Positions 17,843 to 27,017 of a stretch of DNA of 43,398 nt are shown one piece after another. A program made the translations under genes and the position numbers. Each line of letters opens with the position of its first letter. Within the stretch, counting starts at the first letter, position 1. The notes under the pieces are model-generated. The model had not been told where the DNA came from. It did not search any database and saw only the letters and a list, made by a program, of their open reading frames with translations. The DNA lies in assembly GCA_016280855.1 (NCBI GenBank), contig JAEEHP010000222.1, positions 1 to 43,398 of the forward strand. The letters run 5' to 3'. The stretch is from Bacteroidaceae bacterium. GTDB taxonomy: Bacteria; Bacteroidota; Bacteroidia; Bacteroidales; Bacteroidaceae.

Positions 17843-18946
17843 TTAAACGTTAAATCTGAAATGCATGATATCGCCGTCCTGTACGACATAATCCTTTCCT
17901 TCGACACCCATCTTGCCTGCTTCGCGGACGGCAGCTTCGGAGCCATAACGGATGTAGTCGTCGTATTTGATGACCTCGGCGCGGATGAATCCCTTTTCGA
18001 AATCGGTGTGTATGACGCCGGCGCACTGTGGTGCCTTCCATCCGCGTCGGAACGTCCAAGCCTTGACTTCCATGGGCCCTGCGGTGATGAATGTCTGCAG
18101 TCCGAGCAGGGCGTAGATGGCTTTGATGAGTCGGTCGCAGCCACTCTCGCTGAGGCCCATATCCTCGAGGAACATCTGTTTCTCCTCGTAGCTCTCGAGT
18201 TCAGCGATGTCGGCTTCTGTCTGTGCGCTGATGATGAGCAGTGCGGCCTCTTCGTCAGCGATGGCAGCGCGCACCGCTTCGACGTAGGCGTTGCCGTTGG
18301 CGGCGGCCGCGTCATCGACGTTGCACACGTAGAGCACAGGTTTGGTGGTGAGCAGGAACAGGTTCTTGGCGGCGGCCAGCTCGTCCTCGGTCTCGAAGGT
18401 GACGGTGCGGGCACTGCGTCCCTCCACGAGGGCTGCCTTGTAGGCTTCGAGCACGCCGAGTTCAATCTTGGCTTGCTTGTCACCGCCTACGCGGGCTTGC
18501 TTCTCGACGCGTTGGATGCGGCTTTCCACCGTCTCGAGATCCTTCAGTTGGAGCTCCGCGTCGATGATTTCTTTGTCGCGAACGGGATCTACCGAGCCAT
18601 CGACGTGTACGATGTTAGGATCATCGAAACAGCGGAGGACGTGGATGATGGCATCACATTCGCGTATGTTTCCGAGGAATTGGTTGCCGAGGCCCTCGCC
18701 CTTGGAGGCGCCTTTGACGAGTCCGGCGATATCGACTATCTCGCATGTCGCAGGGACGATGCGACCGGGATGAACGAGCTCGGCTAACTTATTCAGGCGT
18801 TCGTCCGGGACGGTGATCTGTCCCATCTGAGCATCAATCGTGCAGAAGGGGAAGTTGGCTGCCTGCGCCTTGGCGCTCGACAAGCAGTTGAAAAGAGTTG
18901 ATTTGCCTACGTTGGGGAGTCCAACGATGCCTGCTTTCAAAGCCAT
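17843..18946 (-). CDS. ychF: Ribosome-binding ATPase YchF
   Basis: YchF is an Obg-family P-loop protein that binds the large ribosomal subunit and prefers ATP. The 367 residues include [12 protein letters not shown] (P-loop), [12 protein letters not shown] (switch I), [20 protein letters not shown] (switch II), a coiled-coil insert and the C-terminal TGS domain ending [11 protein letters not shown]. Where canonical Obg GTPases have NKxD, the sequence reads YVCNVDD, as in other YchF. Normal length. Confidence 0.97.
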   Translation of the reverse strand: MALKAGIVGLPNVGKSTLFNCLSSAKAQAANFPFCTIDAQMGQITVPDERLNKLAELVHPGRIVPATCEIVDIAGLVKGASKGEGLGNQFLGNIRECDAIIHVLRCFDDPNIVHVDGSVDPVRDKEIIDAELQLKDLETVESRIQRVEKQARVGGDKQAKIELGVLEAYKAALVEGRSARTVTFETEDELAAAKNLFLLTTKPVLYVCNVDDAAAANGNAYVEAVRAAIADEEAALLIISAQTEADIAELESYEEKQMFLEDMGLSESGCDRLIKAIYALLGLQTFITAGPMEVKAWTFRRGWKAPQCAGVIHTDFEKGFIRAEVIKYDDYIRYGSEAAVREAGKMGVEGKDYVVQDGDIMHFRFNV

Positions 18947-18954
18947 ATTTTGTT

Positions 18955-18988
18955 GGAGATTAGAGATTAAAGATGAGAGATTAAAGAT
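18955..18988. repeat. GAGATTAGAGAT repeat, copy C
   Basis: Short array of GAGATTAGAGATTAAAGATG words between folK and ychF, overlapping the folK stop codon; the final folK residues (SLISHL) are encoded by it. Confidence 0.8.
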
Positions 18989-19425
18989 GGGGAGCTTGGA
19001 TGGAGCAGTTGTGCTGTCAGGTCGGGGGCGATCTCGCCCAACGGCTTCATCACAAAGGGACGGTCGGCCATCAGCGGATGCGGGATCTTCAGGTCGGGTT
19101 CATCGATGTGTTCGTTGCCGTACAGCAGGATATCGATGTCTATGGTGCGATCGGCATAACCGTTGACACTTTTGTGTTGCCGGCCGAGGTCGCGTTCGAT
19201 GGCTTGCGTTGTCGCGAGCACTTCGCGGGGCGACAGTTCAGTGCGGTACAGCGCCACGGCGTTGAGGAACGGGTGGTCGCTCTCGAAGCCCCAGGGCTCC
19301 GTTTCGATGAACGAAGAGCAACAGACCAAGGTGCCGACGCGCTGCACCAAGGCTTCGATGGCTTGGAGCAACAGCGTGTGGCGGTCGCCGAGATTGCTGC
19401 CGAGGGAGAGGTAGAGATCAGTCAT
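18967..19425 (-). CDS. folK: 6-hydroxymethyl-7,8-dihydropterin pyrophosphokinase
   Basis: FolK (HPPK) transfers pyrophosphate from ATP to 6-hydroxymethyl-dihydropterin in folate synthesis. The 152-residue product shows [11 protein letters not shown] at the start, [15 protein letters not shown], and the signature [14 protein letters not shown] with the metal-binding Asp pair, followed by [16 protein letters not shown]. Its start overlaps the queA end by 8 bases, so the two are in one operon. The last residues come from a repeat. Confidence 0.96.
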   Translation of the reverse strand: MTDLYLSLGSNLGDRHTLLLQAIEALVQRVGTLVCCSSFIETEPWGFESDHPFLNAVALYRTELSPREVLATTQAIERDLGRQHKSVNGYADRTIDIDILLYGNEHIDEPDLKIPHPLMADRPFVMKPLGEIAPDLTAQLLHPSSPSLISHL

Positions 19426-20482
19426 TGAGGATAAGCATTGCGTCGCCGTAAGTGCCGAAGCGGTAGCGATTGTCGCGAAGAGCTTCCTTGTAGGCTTTCA
19501 TCACGAGGTCGTAGCCGCCATAGGCGCAGGTGAGCATGAGAAGGGTGGAATAGGGCATATAGAAATTTGCCACCATGCTGTCGGCAATACCGAAGTCGTA
19601 GGGCGGGTAGATGAATTTATTGGTCCAGCCGTCGAATTCCTTGAGGCGCATGTCCGCGCCGATGGCCGTTTCGAGCGTGCGTTGCACGGTCGTGCCGACG
19701 GCACAGATGTGGCGTCCTTCTTCCTTGGCTGTGTTCACGAGGCGGCAAGCCTCGGCGCCCACGTGCATCTCCTCGCTTTCCATTTTGTGCTTCGAGAGAT
19801 CCTCGACATCGATGTCGCGGAAATTGCCGAGTCCGCAGTGCATCGTGATGAATGCCATCTCGATACCTTTTATCTCCATGCGCTTGAGCAACTGCTTGGA
19901 GAAATGAAGACCGGCGGTGGGAGCGGTCACGGCACCTTCGTTCTTGGCAAAGACACACTGGAAATCCTCGAGGTCTTCGGGTTCGGCAGGGCGTGAGATG
20001 ATCTGCTTGGGCAGCGGTGCTTCGCCGAGGGCGTAGAGCGCCTCCTTGAATTCCTCGTGGGGACCGTCGTAGAGGAAGCGCAGGGTGCGGCCACGGCTGG
20101 TCGTGTTGTCGATGACTTCGGCAACCATACTCTCGTCCTCGCCGAAGTAGAGCTTGTTGCCAATACGTATCTTGCGTGCCGGCTCGACGAGTACATCCCA
20201 CAGACGAAACTCCTGGTTGAGCTCGCGCAGCAGGAACACTTCAATCTTGGCGCCCGTCTTCTCCTTATTACCTTCGAGACGGGCGGGAAAGACTTTCGTG
20301 TCGTTGAACACGAAAACATCCTTGTCGTCGAAGTAATCGAGGATGTCATAGAAATGGTCGCGATGTTCAATGACACCGCTCTTCGTGTGAAGAACCATAA
20401 GGCGACACTCGTCGCGGAACGGAGCCGGATGTTGGGCGATGCGCTCGGGATCGAGCTTGAACTTGAATTGTGAGAGCTTCAT
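19418..20482 (-). CDS. queA: tRNA preQ1(34) S-adenosylmethionine ribosyltransferase-isomerase
   Basis: QueA adds the SAM-derived ribosyl group to preQ1 at tRNA position 34 to form epoxyqueuosine. The 354 residues include [51 protein letters not shown], the MHCGLGNF segment and the C-terminal SLLML-type region with [16 protein letters not shown]. It is complete. It consumes SAM made by MetK, encoded 6 kb away. A 43-base gap filled with ACAATTTGACGATT repeats separates it from truB. Confidence 0.96.
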   Translation of the reverse strand: MKLSQFKFKLDPERIAQHPAPFRDECRLMVLHTKSGVIEHRDHFYDILDYFDDKDVFVFNDTKVFPARLEGNKEKTGAKIEVFLLRELNQEFRLWDVLVEPARKIRIGNKLYFGEDESMVAEVIDNTTSRGRTLRFLYDGPHEEFKEALYALGEAPLPKQIISRPAEPEDLEDFQCVFAKNEGAVTAPTAGLHFSKQLLKRMEIKGIEMAFITMHCGLGNFRDIDVEDLSKHKMESEEMHVGAEACRLVNTAKEEGRHICAVGTTVQRTLETAIGADMRLKEFDGWTNKFIYPPYDFGIADSMVANFYMPYSTLLMLTCAYGGYDLVMKAYKEALRDNRYRFGTYGDAMLILND

Positions 20483-20525
20483 ATATTAGACAATTTGACG
20501 ATTTACAATTTGACGATTGATGATT
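20483..20525. repeat. GACAATTTGACGATTT repeat, intergenic copy
   Basis: Fills the queA-truB gap. Bases 20489-20519 match 24103-24133 inside miaB at 28 of 31 positions. Confidence 0.85.
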
Positions 20526-21362
20526 TTATGGCTGAAGGATTTCTATATCCTGTGTCTCAAGCCATTCGGGGAAGGCTTCCATGGAGAGGCAATCCTCGAC
20601 GGTGGCTTCTCCGACTCGTGTGCGACGCAGCGCTGTCAGGTGAGCACCGCTGCCCAGTGCCTGCCCGATGTCGCGGGCGAGGGCTCGGATATAGGTGCCT
20701 TTTGAACAGACGACGCGAATGGTGATGTAAGGGTAGGATTCGGTGTCTGAAGGCGTCGCCGGGGAGGTGAGGAACGCTTTGTTGCGCATCCCGGTGCGGG
20801 GCAAGGAACCGCTTCCGGCCTCTCCCATCGGGGATGTGGGGAGTGGAGCGCTGTCGTTCTCTTGCACGCTGTATTCCAGCAGCTCAATCTCGTCAATCAC
20901 CAGCACCTTGGGCTTCAGCTCCACGTCCTTCTCCTTGCGTGCAAGGTCGTAGGCTCGTTTCCCGTCAACCTTCACGGCGGAGTAGGCGGGTGGCACCTGC
21001 TCGATGCGTCCCAGGAACTGCTTCAACACGTTTTCCACCAGCTCGCGGGTGATATGATCGGTGGGGTAGTAGGCGTCGATCTCGTGTTCGAGGTCGAAGC
21101 TGGGTGTCGTGGCGCCGAGGCGCAGCGTGGCGATATATTCTTTCGTGCCTGCCTGGAGCTCGTCGATACGTTTCGTGGCACGGCCGGTGCAGACGATCAT
21201 CACACCCGTAGCCAGCGGGTCAAGCGTACCTGCATGACCTACCTTCAGCTTCTTGGTGCCAAGACGCCTGCACAACAGCCATCGCACTTTGTTGACGACA
21301 TCGAACGATGTCCAGCGATAGGGCTTGTCGATATAGAGTATTTCGCCTGCTTGGAAATTCAT
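20526..21362 (-). CDS. truB: tRNA pseudouridine(55) synthase TruB, with likely in-frame insert
   Basis: TruB makes pseudouridine 55 in the T-loop of tRNAs. The 278-residue protein begins with ILYIDKPYRWTSFDVVNKVR and has the catalytic motif GHAGTLDPLATGVM (42-55, Asp48). VPPAYSAVKVDGKRAYDLAR follows, and the conserved VVCSKGTYIRALARDIG is near the C-terminus. About 40 Ser/Pro/Gly/Thr-rich residues (about 166-208) sit just before that last block, where relatives have only a few. They look like an inserted repeat (20739-20867). The start overlaps the uppP stop by 1 base (TAATG), so translation is coupled. No second copy of the insert is in the window. Confidence 0.94.
   Translation of the reverse strand: MNFQAGEILYIDKPYRWTSFDVVNKVRWLLCRRLGTKKLKVGHAGTLDPLATGVMIVCTGRATKRIDELQAGTKEYIATLRLGATTPSFDLEHEIDAYYPTDHITRELVENVLKQFLGRIEQVPPAYSAVKVDGKRAYDLARKEKDVELKPKVLVIDEIELLEYSVQENDSAPLPTSPMGEAGSGSLPRTGMRNKAFLTSPATPSDTESYPYITIRVVCSKGTYIRALARDIGQALGSGAHLTALRRTRVGEATVEDCLSMEAFPEWLETQDIEILQP
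20739..20867. repeat. Probable in-frame insert in truB
   Basis: Extra codons encoding about 43 low-complexity residues between two conserved TruB strands. The DNA has CTCCCC/GGGGAG-type words and partial dyads. Insert borders are approximate. Confidence 0.5.
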
Positions 21363-22225
21363 TAGTCAACCATTACGAGTGAGTGGCCCGTCCACAGGAG
21401 GACCAGAATGACGGCACCGACGATGATACGATAGACGCCGAAAGCCTTGAAACCGTACTTGGCAAGGAAATCGACGAACCATTTCATCGCCAGGAGCGCT
21501 ACGATGAAAGCCACTACGCAGCCCAGCGCCAACATCATCAGGTTGTCGCGCGTTGCCCAGCTGGCATCGGCTTCGTCGCCGAAGAAGAGCTGCAGCACAT
21601 CCAAGGCGGTGGCGGCTGCCATCGTAGGCACTGCCAAGAAGAACGAGAATTCGGCAGCGGCACGACGGGTCAGCTTTTGGGCCATACCGCCTACGATCGT
21701 TGCCATGGAACGTGAGACGCCGGGAATCATGGCGATGCATTGGAACAGACCGATGCGGAAAGCACGGCCTTCGGTGAGAGGCGTCTGCTCGCTACCTTTA
21801 TTAAACAGACGATCGCAGAAGAGCATGAAGATACCACCCACGACCAACATCACGGCCACCACCTCGACGCTCTCGAGGAAACGGTCGATTAAGCCGGACT
21901 TTTTCCCGATGAAACCGATGATTACGGCGGGCACGAAGGCCACGAACAGCTTCCAGTAGAAATCCCATTTGTGGAGAAAAGCCTGCAAGGCAGTGCTGCC
22001 TGCGGGCGCTGGCTCGTGGTTCAGGCGGAAGAACCTTTTCCAATAGAGACAGACCACCGAAAGGATGGCTCCGAACTGGATGATGATCGTGAAGGCCTTC
22101 ACGAAAGGCGTGCTTTCGACACCCAGAAGGTTTTGAGTGATGATCATGTGCCCTGTGGAGGAAACCGGCAAGAACTCTGTCAGCCCCTCGACGATGGCAA
22201 TGATGATGGTTTCGAAGACACTCAT
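21362..22225 (-). CDS. uppP: Undecaprenyl-diphosphatase
   Basis: UppP (BacA family) recycles undecaprenyl pyrophosphate for cell-wall and surface glycan synthesis at the inner membrane. The 287-residue protein has about eight membrane helices and both signatures: [17 protein letters not shown] near the N-terminus and [15 protein letters not shown] in the middle. I use the ATG at 22225, overlapping the DUF3098 stop (ATGA), rather than a GTG two codons earlier. It is part of the ftsX-DUF3098-uppP-truB run typical of Bacteroidetes. Confidence 0.96.
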   Translation of the reverse strand: MSVFETIIIAIVEGLTEFLPVSSTGHMIITQNLLGVESTPFVKAFTIIIQFGAILSVVCLYWKRFFRLNHEPAPAGSTALQAFLHKWDFYWKLFVAFVPAVIIGFIGKKSGLIDRFLESVEVVAVMLVVGGIFMLFCDRLFNKGSEQTPLTEGRAFRIGLFQCIAMIPGVSRSMATIVGGMAQKLTRRAAAEFSFFLAVPTMAAATALDVLQLFFGDEADASWATRDNLMMLALGCVVAFIVALLAMKWFVDFLAKYGFKAFGVYRIIVGAVILVLLWTGHSLVMVD

Positions 22226-22455
22226 GCGCACTCCTCCTTATCTTTTGGACGATGCATGATGCCATACACGATGAAGGCGAAGCCTAAGAAGGTGATGGCA
22301 GGAGCCACTTTGATGCGCAGGGCGCTGAAGATCTCGGGGTTGAAGGTGGTCTCGTTGGAACCGGAACCCGACATCAAGATAAATCCCAGGATAACTACGG
22401 CCATGCCGATGGCTATCAGGATGTAATTGACTTTCTCGAATGCAAAATTCTTCAT
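22222..22455 (-). CDS. DUF3098 small membrane protein
   Basis: A 77-residue protein with two transmembrane helices ([20 protein letters not shown] and [18 protein letters not shown]) and the family phrase [11 protein letters not shown] between them. DUF3098 is a Bacteroidetes family of unknown function regularly encoded between ftsX and uppP. The stop overlaps the uppP start. A structural or assembly role for envelope enzymes is possible but not shown. Confidence 0.9.
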   Translation of the reverse strand: MKNFAFEKVNYILIAIGMAVVILGFILMSGSGSNETTFNPEIFSALRIKVAPAITFLGFAFIVYGIMHRPKDKEECA

Positions 22456-22558
22456 AATATATCTTTAATCTATAATCTTTAATCTCTAATCTTGAATCTC
22501 TAATCTTGAATCTCTAATCTCTAATCTCTCATCTCTCATCTCTCATCTCTCATCTCTA
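22456..22558. repeat. AATCTCTAATCTTGA repeat (copy D of the GAGATTAGAGAT family)
   Basis: The longest array of the family, about 100 bases, between ftsX and DUF3098. It runs in the opposite orientation to copies A-C. It covers the whole intergenic space. Confidence 0.88.
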
Positions 22559-23428
22559 CTTATACATTTCATTTTCTTTCATCCTGAGGAAATGTCCGAC
22601 GCTGAGCCATGTGCAGATTAACGTCAGCAGCAGTCCGGCCACTAATACGGTGGCCACCATAATCCCGATGATGGTAGGAGTTGCTATGGTAGCGATCGAT
22701 GCATCTTGAGCCATCGCCCAGTGTATGCCTCCCAGGAGCAGTGCGTCGGCAATGATGGCTGCTGTCAGTCCGATGCCGAGGCTGCGTTTGATGAATGGCC
22801 AGCGAATGAAACCCCACGAGGCTCCGACGAGGCGCATCGTATGGATGGTGAAGCGACGCGAATAGACGCTCAGGCGAACGGTGTTGTTGATGAGCACCAC
22901 GGAGATGATCATCAGCAGGAGCGCCAGCACGGAGAGCACGATGGTGGCTTTGCGCAACGTTTGGTTGAGGTTATCGACCAGGTCGCGCTGATACACGACA
23001 TCAGCGACCTGCCACATCGCTTTCAACTCCTTGGCAATCCACAGCAAGCTGTCGGTGCAGGCGTAATCGGCGTTGACATTCATCTCGATGCTCGAGGTGT
23101 AAGGGTTCTCGCCGCCAAGGAACTCGGTGGGGTCAGTGCCCATGCGCTCGCTCTCTTCCTGCAGGGCCTGTTCACGCGAGATCACCGTCGTGGAACGCAC
23201 GTAGGGGCGTGCTTGCAGACGCATCGCCAAGGTATCGGCAGCGCTCGTCGCTACGTCGTCGTCGAGCAGCAAGGTGATGGTCAGGTTCTCGCGCACCGAC
23301 TGCGACAACTGGCGGGCCGACAGGCCGAACAGCACCACGAGCCCTAACAGCAAGAGCACGAGCGTCGTAGAGATGCACGACGTGAGCCATTGCATCCGCC
23401 CGAAAGTCTTATTCTTTTTTCGTTTCAT
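22556..23428 (-). CDS. ftsX: FtsX-like cell-division permease
   Basis: FtsX with FtsE forms an ABC-type complex that activates peptidoglycan hydrolases at division. The 290-residue protein has one N-terminal helix (TTLVLLLLGLVVLFGLSA), an extracellular loop of about 120 residues containing GGENPY, and three C-terminal helices with the conserved SRRFTIHTMRLVGAS coupling segment. No ftsE is adjacent, as is usual in Bacteroidetes. The start overlaps the miaB stop by 4 bases (ATGA). Confidence 0.92.
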   Translation of the reverse strand: MKRKKNKTFGRMQWLTSCISTTLVLLLLGLVVLFGLSARQLSQSVRENLTITLLLDDDVATSAADTLAMRLQARPYVRSTTVISREQALQEESERMGTDPTEFLGGENPYTSSIEMNVNADYACTDSLLWIAKELKAMWQVADVVYQRDLVDNLNQTLRKATIVLSVLALLLMIISVVLINNTVRLSVYSRRFTIHTMRLVGASWGFIRWPFIKRSLGIGLTAAIIADALLLGGIHWAMAQDASIATIATPTIIGIMVATVLVAGLLLTLICTWLSVGHFLRMKENEMYK

Positions 23429-24792
23429 AATGCTTCTCCTTTTAATGTAGCCGATGAGCTGCTCGTGATTTTCACCATGACGCGCTCGCCGATATGGTGG
23501 TTGCCGCGGTCGAAGACCACGACGCGGTTCTGCTCCGTGCGCCCGAAGAGCTGGTCGCGCGACCGTTTGCTGGTGCCTTCGACCAGCACCTCGACCACCT
23601 TTCCTACTTGGCGGGCATTGTTTTGAGCCGAGATCTCGTTCTGCAGGGCGATGAGTTCGTTCAGGCGTTGCAGCTTCACCTCCTCTGGTACGTCGTCGGG
23701 CAGGTGCTTCGAGGCATAGGTGCCGGGGCGTTCGCTGTATTTGAACATGAAGGCTGAGTCGTAGCCCACTTCCCGCATAAGCGAGAGCGAGAGCTGATGA
23801 TCCTCCTCCGTCTCGCCGCAGTAGCCCACGAAGATGTCGGTTGTGAGGCCGCAGTCGGGAACGATCTTTCTGATGGCCGCCACGCGGTCGAGATACCAGG
23901 CACGCGTGTATTTCCTGTTCATTCGTGCGAGCACGGCATCCGAGCCGCTCTGCACGGGCAGGTGAATGTGGCGGCAGACGTTAGGCTCTTCGGCAATGAC
24001 GTGCAGTGTGTCGTCGCTCATGTCCTTGGGATGGCTCGTGGTGAAACGTACGCGCATCTCAGGCACGGCTTGTGCCACACGGCGGAGCAAATCAGGGAAT
24101 TTGACAATTTGACCATTTACAATTCCACGATTGTTTTTGTCGTCATGACAATTGTCCATTTGTAAATTGTCCAATTGTCCAATATAGCTGTTTACATTTT
24201 GCCCCAAGAGCGTCACTTCCTTGAAACCGCGGTCGCGCAGGTCGGTCACTTCGCGCAGGATGCTCTCGACGTCACGACTGCGTTCGCGGCCACGGGTGTA
24301 AGGCACGATGCAGTAGTGGCAGAAGTTGTTGCAACCGCGCATGATGCTGACGAAACCGCCGATGAGATTGGCGTGCAGCCGTTGCGGCACCACGTCGCGG
24401 TAGGTCTCGGAAGTCGAAAGCGCTACGTTGATGGCTTTATGCCCGAGTTCCACTTGGGCTATCAGCTCCGGCAACGACATATAAGCATCCGGTCCGCACA
24501 CGAGGTCGGCGCCGTGCGTTTCCATCAGCTCCTCCTTCACACGCTCCGCCATGCAGCCGAGCACGCCGATGATGAGGGGCCTCCGTCGCTTGATGCTACG
24601 CAGGAACTCCAGTCGCGAAAGAATCTTCTGTTCCGCATTATCGCGTACGGAACACGTGTTGAGGAACACCGCGTCGGCGTCGTCCAACACCTCGGTGACC
24701 TCGTAACCGGCCATTTTCATGACCGCGGCCACGACCTCCGAGTCAGCCACGTTCATCTGGCATCCGTAGGTCTCTATCAGCAGTTGTTTCAT
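23425..24792 (-). CDS. miaB: tRNA-2-methylthio-N6-dimethylallyladenosine synthase, with in-frame repeat insert
   Basis: MiaB is a radical-SAM methylthiotransferase that modifies A37 of tRNAs. The 455-residue protein has three UPF0004 cluster cysteines (Cys11 in YGCQMN, Cys47 in LNTCSVR, Cys80 in LGCMAE), the radical-SAM CxxxCxxC (154-161, RGCNNFCHYC) and a C-terminal TRAM domain. Between NVNSY and FPDLLRRVA, where relatives have around ten residues, there are 28 (204-231), including an Asn/Asp-rich stretch. The DNA there (24100-24183) is the dispersed ACAATTTGAC repeat also found between queA and truB. All catalytic residues are kept, so the enzyme probably tolerates the insert as a loop. Confidence 0.96.
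   Translation of the reverse strand: MKQLLIETYGCQMNVADSEVVAAVMKMAGYEVTEVLDDADAVFLNTCSVRDNAEQKILSRLEFLRSIKRRRPLIIGVLGCMAERVKEELMETHGADLVCGPDAYMSLPELIAQVELGHKAINVALSTSETYRDVVPQRLHANLIGGFVSIMRGCNNFCHYCIVPYTRGRERSRDVESILREVTDLRDRGFKEVTLLGQNVNSYIGQLDNLQMDNCHDDKNNRGIVNGQIVKFPDLLRRVAQAVPEMRVRFTTSHPKDMSDDTLHVIAEEPNVCRHIHLPVQSGSDAVLARMNRKYTRAWYLDRVAAIRKIVPDCGLTTDIFVGYCGETEEDHQLSLSLMREVGYDSAFMFKYSERPGTYASKHLPDDVPEEVKLQRLNELIALQNEISAQNNARQVGKVVEVLVEGTSKRSRDQLFGRTEQNRVVVFDRGNHHIGERVMVKITSSSSATLKGEAL
24100..24183. repeat. GACAATTTGACCATTT repeat inserted in frame in miaB
   Basis: Contains 24103-24133, which matches the intergenic repeat 20489-20519 at 28 of 31 positions, and an inverted part (ACAATTGTCCATTTGT...CAATTGTCC). 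The frame remains open through all 84 bases, a multiple of three. Confidence 0.85.
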
Positions 24793-24825
24793 CGGTTGAG
24801 CTCAGTCTCTATTCAAATTCGTGTG

Positions 24826-24856
24826 CAAAGATACAACCTCAAAAAGGCGAAGTCAA
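24826..24856 (-). promoter_or_regulatory. miaB operon promoter
   Basis: On the minus strand TTG (24854-24856) stands 20 bases before TATCTTTG (24826-24833), the Bacteroidetes promoter pattern, 33 bases upstream of the miaB start. It likely drives miaB-ftsX-DUF3098-uppP-truB and perhaps more. Confidence 0.75.
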
Positions 24857-24908
24857 GTATTTTGTCTTTTTTTTGCCTACGTTTGCCTATTTTTTCGCTT
24901 TCTGACGA

Positions 24909-26762
24909 TTATGTGCGGTCGTCGTGGTGAAAGAATTGGCGCCAATCGCCCTTTTTCTTCTTCTTGCCTGAAGGCTCGTTGTCCTTGTTCTTCTTGTCCG
25001 TTTTTGTGCGGCGTCCTTTCTTGTTATTGTCGCTCTGCGCCTTCTCGAAGCGCCGTTGAGCGCGGTTCTTCGGGCCTTTGGGTTTGTCTTCGGCCGCGTT
25101 TTCACCTGCGGGCTCCGCGATGTCCACGCCGATGTGCCGTCCCTTGTAGGTGAACCCTCGCAGTCCCTTGAGCACGCGTCCCGCCTCTTCTTCCCGAACT
25201 TCGAAGAACGAGAAGGTCGGACGCAGGTCGATGCGGCCCATCTCGATCTTGGGCCCCGGGCAGCGGTTGTTCACCAAACCGATGATCTCGCGGGCGTAGA
25301 AACCATCTACTTTGCCCAAGGTGATGAAGATGCGCGTGTAGCCCTCCTCGGGCTCGTGGTCGCCTTCGGCACGGCGATGTCCTTCGCCGCTTTCCTTCTT
25401 CCCCTTGCTCTTCTTCTCCTTCACGTCGGGATTGATCTCTTCGATCTCAGGCGCGTTGGCATAATAGCGAAGGAAGCGGCTGAACTCGCGGCTGACGATG
25501 CGCTTCAGGAGGTCGTCCTTGTCCAACCATTCCAATTTGCGGCGCACCTCGGGCAGGAAGTCGGAAATCTCCTCTTCCTCCACCTCCACGCGCTCGATGT
25601 CGTCGATCACTTTCCACAGCTGTTTCGAACATATCTCCTTGGGCGAAGGCAGGGTGCCGCGCACGAACTCCTTCTTGATGGTCCGTTCCACGTCGCGGAT
25701 TCGGCTGCGCTCGCGTTGATGGACGATGCAGATGCTTGTGCCTTTCTTGCCGGCACGCCCTGTGCGGCCGCTGCGGTGCGTGTAGTTCTCGATGTCTTCG
25801 GGCATTCCGTAGTTGATGACGTGGGTCAGGTCATCGACATCGAGCCCTCGGGCGGCCACGTCGGTAGCCACGAGCAGCTGGATCCGGTGCTGGCGGAAGC
25901 GCTGCATCGTCAGGTCGCGCTGTTGCTGCGACAGGTCGCCGTGCAGGGCATCGGCGTTGTAGCCGTCCTGGATCAGCTTGTCGGCTATCTCCTGCGTTTC
26001 CATGCGTGTGCGGCAGAAGATGATGGCGTAGATTTTCGGGTAGTAATCCACCACGCGTTTCAGGGCAAGATACTTGTCGCGCGCGTGTACCATATAATAT
26101 ATGTGGTTGACGTGCTCGGCTCCCTCGTTGCGACTGCCGACGACAATCTCGCGTGCATCGTGGAGGTAGTTCTTGGCTATGCGTTCGATTTCGCGGCTCA
26201 TGGTGGCAGAGAACAGCAGCGTGGTGTGTTTCTCAGGCACGCCTTCGAGGATGGCATCGATGCTCTCCGAGAAGCCCATCGACAGCATCTCGTCGGCCTC
26301 GTCGAGCACTACGGTATGCACGCCCTCCAACTGTGCTGCGCCGCGGTGCATCAGGTCGATGAGACGTCCGGGCGTCGCCACGATGACGTGTATGCCCTGT
26401 CGCAAGGCGCGAATCTGCGGCTCGATGTTCGTGCCGCCGTAAACCGGCAGGATGCGCACTTCGGGCAGGTATTTGGCAAACGACTCCAGGTCGTCGGCTA
26501 TCTGCAGGCATAGTTCGCGTGTCGGCGAGAGGATGATGGCGGAAGGCGAATCGCCCAATGGTGCGGCGCTCAGCCGCTGCAGCAGGGGCAGACCGTAGGC
26601 TGCCGTCTTGCCCGTGCCGGTCTGTGCCAAGGCCACGAGGTCCTGCTCGGTGTCCAACTGATGGGGGATGACGGCTTCCTGTACGGGCATGGGCGTTTCG
26701 AAGCCCAGCTCCGTAATCGCCTGAAGGAGTTGTGGGACGAGTCCCAGTTCTTGAAAAGTCAT
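24909..26762 (-). CDS. DEAD-box RNA helicase (DeaD/CsdA-like)
   Basis: A 617-residue ATP-dependent RNA helicase for ribosome assembly or RNA decay. The two RecA domains carry the Q motif, AQTGTGKT (motif I), PTRELCLQIA (Ia), TPGRLIDL (Ib), DEADEM (II), SATMS (III), ARGLDVDDLTHVINY (V) and HRSGRTGRAG (VI). A DbpA-type RNA-binding domain follows (YTRIFITLGKVDGFYAREII...FSFFEVRE, about 480-560). The tail is Lys/Arg-rich and probably disordered. It is comparable in length to E. coli DeaD. It lies just after the tRNA-Asn terminator, so it may be read through from the tRNA promoter. Confidence 0.94.
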   Translation of the reverse strand: MTFQELGLVPQLLQAITELGFETPMPVQEAVIPHQLDTEQDLVALAQTGTGKTAAYGLPLLQRLSAAPLGDSPSAIILSPTRELCLQIADDLESFAKYLPEVRILPVYGGTNIEPQIRALRQGIHVIVATPGRLIDLMHRGAAQLEGVHTVVLDEADEMLSMGFSESIDAILEGVPEKHTTLLFSATMSREIERIAKNYLHDAREIVVGSRNEGAEHVNHIYYMVHARDKYLALKRVVDYYPKIYAIIFCRTRMETQEIADKLIQDGYNADALHGDLSQQQRDLTMQRFRQHRIQLLVATDVAARGLDVDDLTHVINYGMPEDIENYTHRSGRTGRAGKKGTSICIVHQRERSRIRDVERTIKKEFVRGTLPSPKEICSKQLWKVIDDIERVEVEEEEISDFLPEVRRKLEWLDKDDLLKRIVSREFSRFLRYYANAPEIEEINPDVKEKKSKGKKESGEGHRRAEGDHEPEEGYTRIFITLGKVDGFYAREIIGLVNNRCPGPKIEMGRIDLRPTFSFFEVREEEAGRVLKGLRGFTYKGRHIGVDIAEPAGENAAEDKPKGPKNRAQRRFEKAQSDNNKKGRRTKTDKKNKDNEPSGKKKKKGDWRQFFHHDDRT

Positions 26763-26777
26763 TGTAAGATGTAGATT

Positions 26778-26814
26778 AAAAAAAAGTCCGCAACCTCCGA
26801 AGAGATTTGCGGAC
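26778..26814 (-). terminator. Terminator between tRNA-Asn and the helicase gene
   Basis: On the minus strand GTCCGCAA pairs with TTGCGGAC (8 bp) and eight or more Ts follow. It ends 15 bases before the helicase start codon, so it either ends the tRNA transcript or acts as an attenuator for the helicase. Confidence 0.85.
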
Positions 26815-26826
26815 CAACGCCCTAAG

Positions 26827-26900
26827 CGCTCCAGGATGGGCTTGAACCAACGACCCCCTGATTAACAGTCAGGTGCTCTAACCAACTGAGCTACTGAAGC
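26827..26900 (-). tRNA. tRNA-Asn (GTT)
   Basis: The minus strand reads GCTTCAGTAGCTCAGTTGG at the 5' end. The anticodon arm CCTGA-CTGTTAA-TCAGG gives GTT, asparagine. The acceptor stem GCTTCAG/CTGGAGC is complete with one G-U. The T-stem GTTGG/CCATC has one U-U mismatch. Discriminator G; no CCA encoded. Confidence 0.94.
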
Positions 26901-26986
26901 AGATTTCTCGACCCGTTTGGGTGCAAATGAAGCGCAGAAACGAGGGTAAAACGGCGTTTTAACGCTTTTTTCTCGGAATTGCGGGG

Positions 26987-27017
26987 CAAAAGTAGTGCTT
27001 TTCTCAAAAATAAACAA
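26987..27017 (-). promoter_or_regulatory. Promoter of tRNA-Asn (and possibly the helicase)
   Basis: On the minus strand TTG (27015-27017) is 20 bases from TACTTTTG (26987-26994). It abuts a plus-strand -7 box at 27018-27025, so two divergent promoters share this stretch. Confidence 0.72.
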
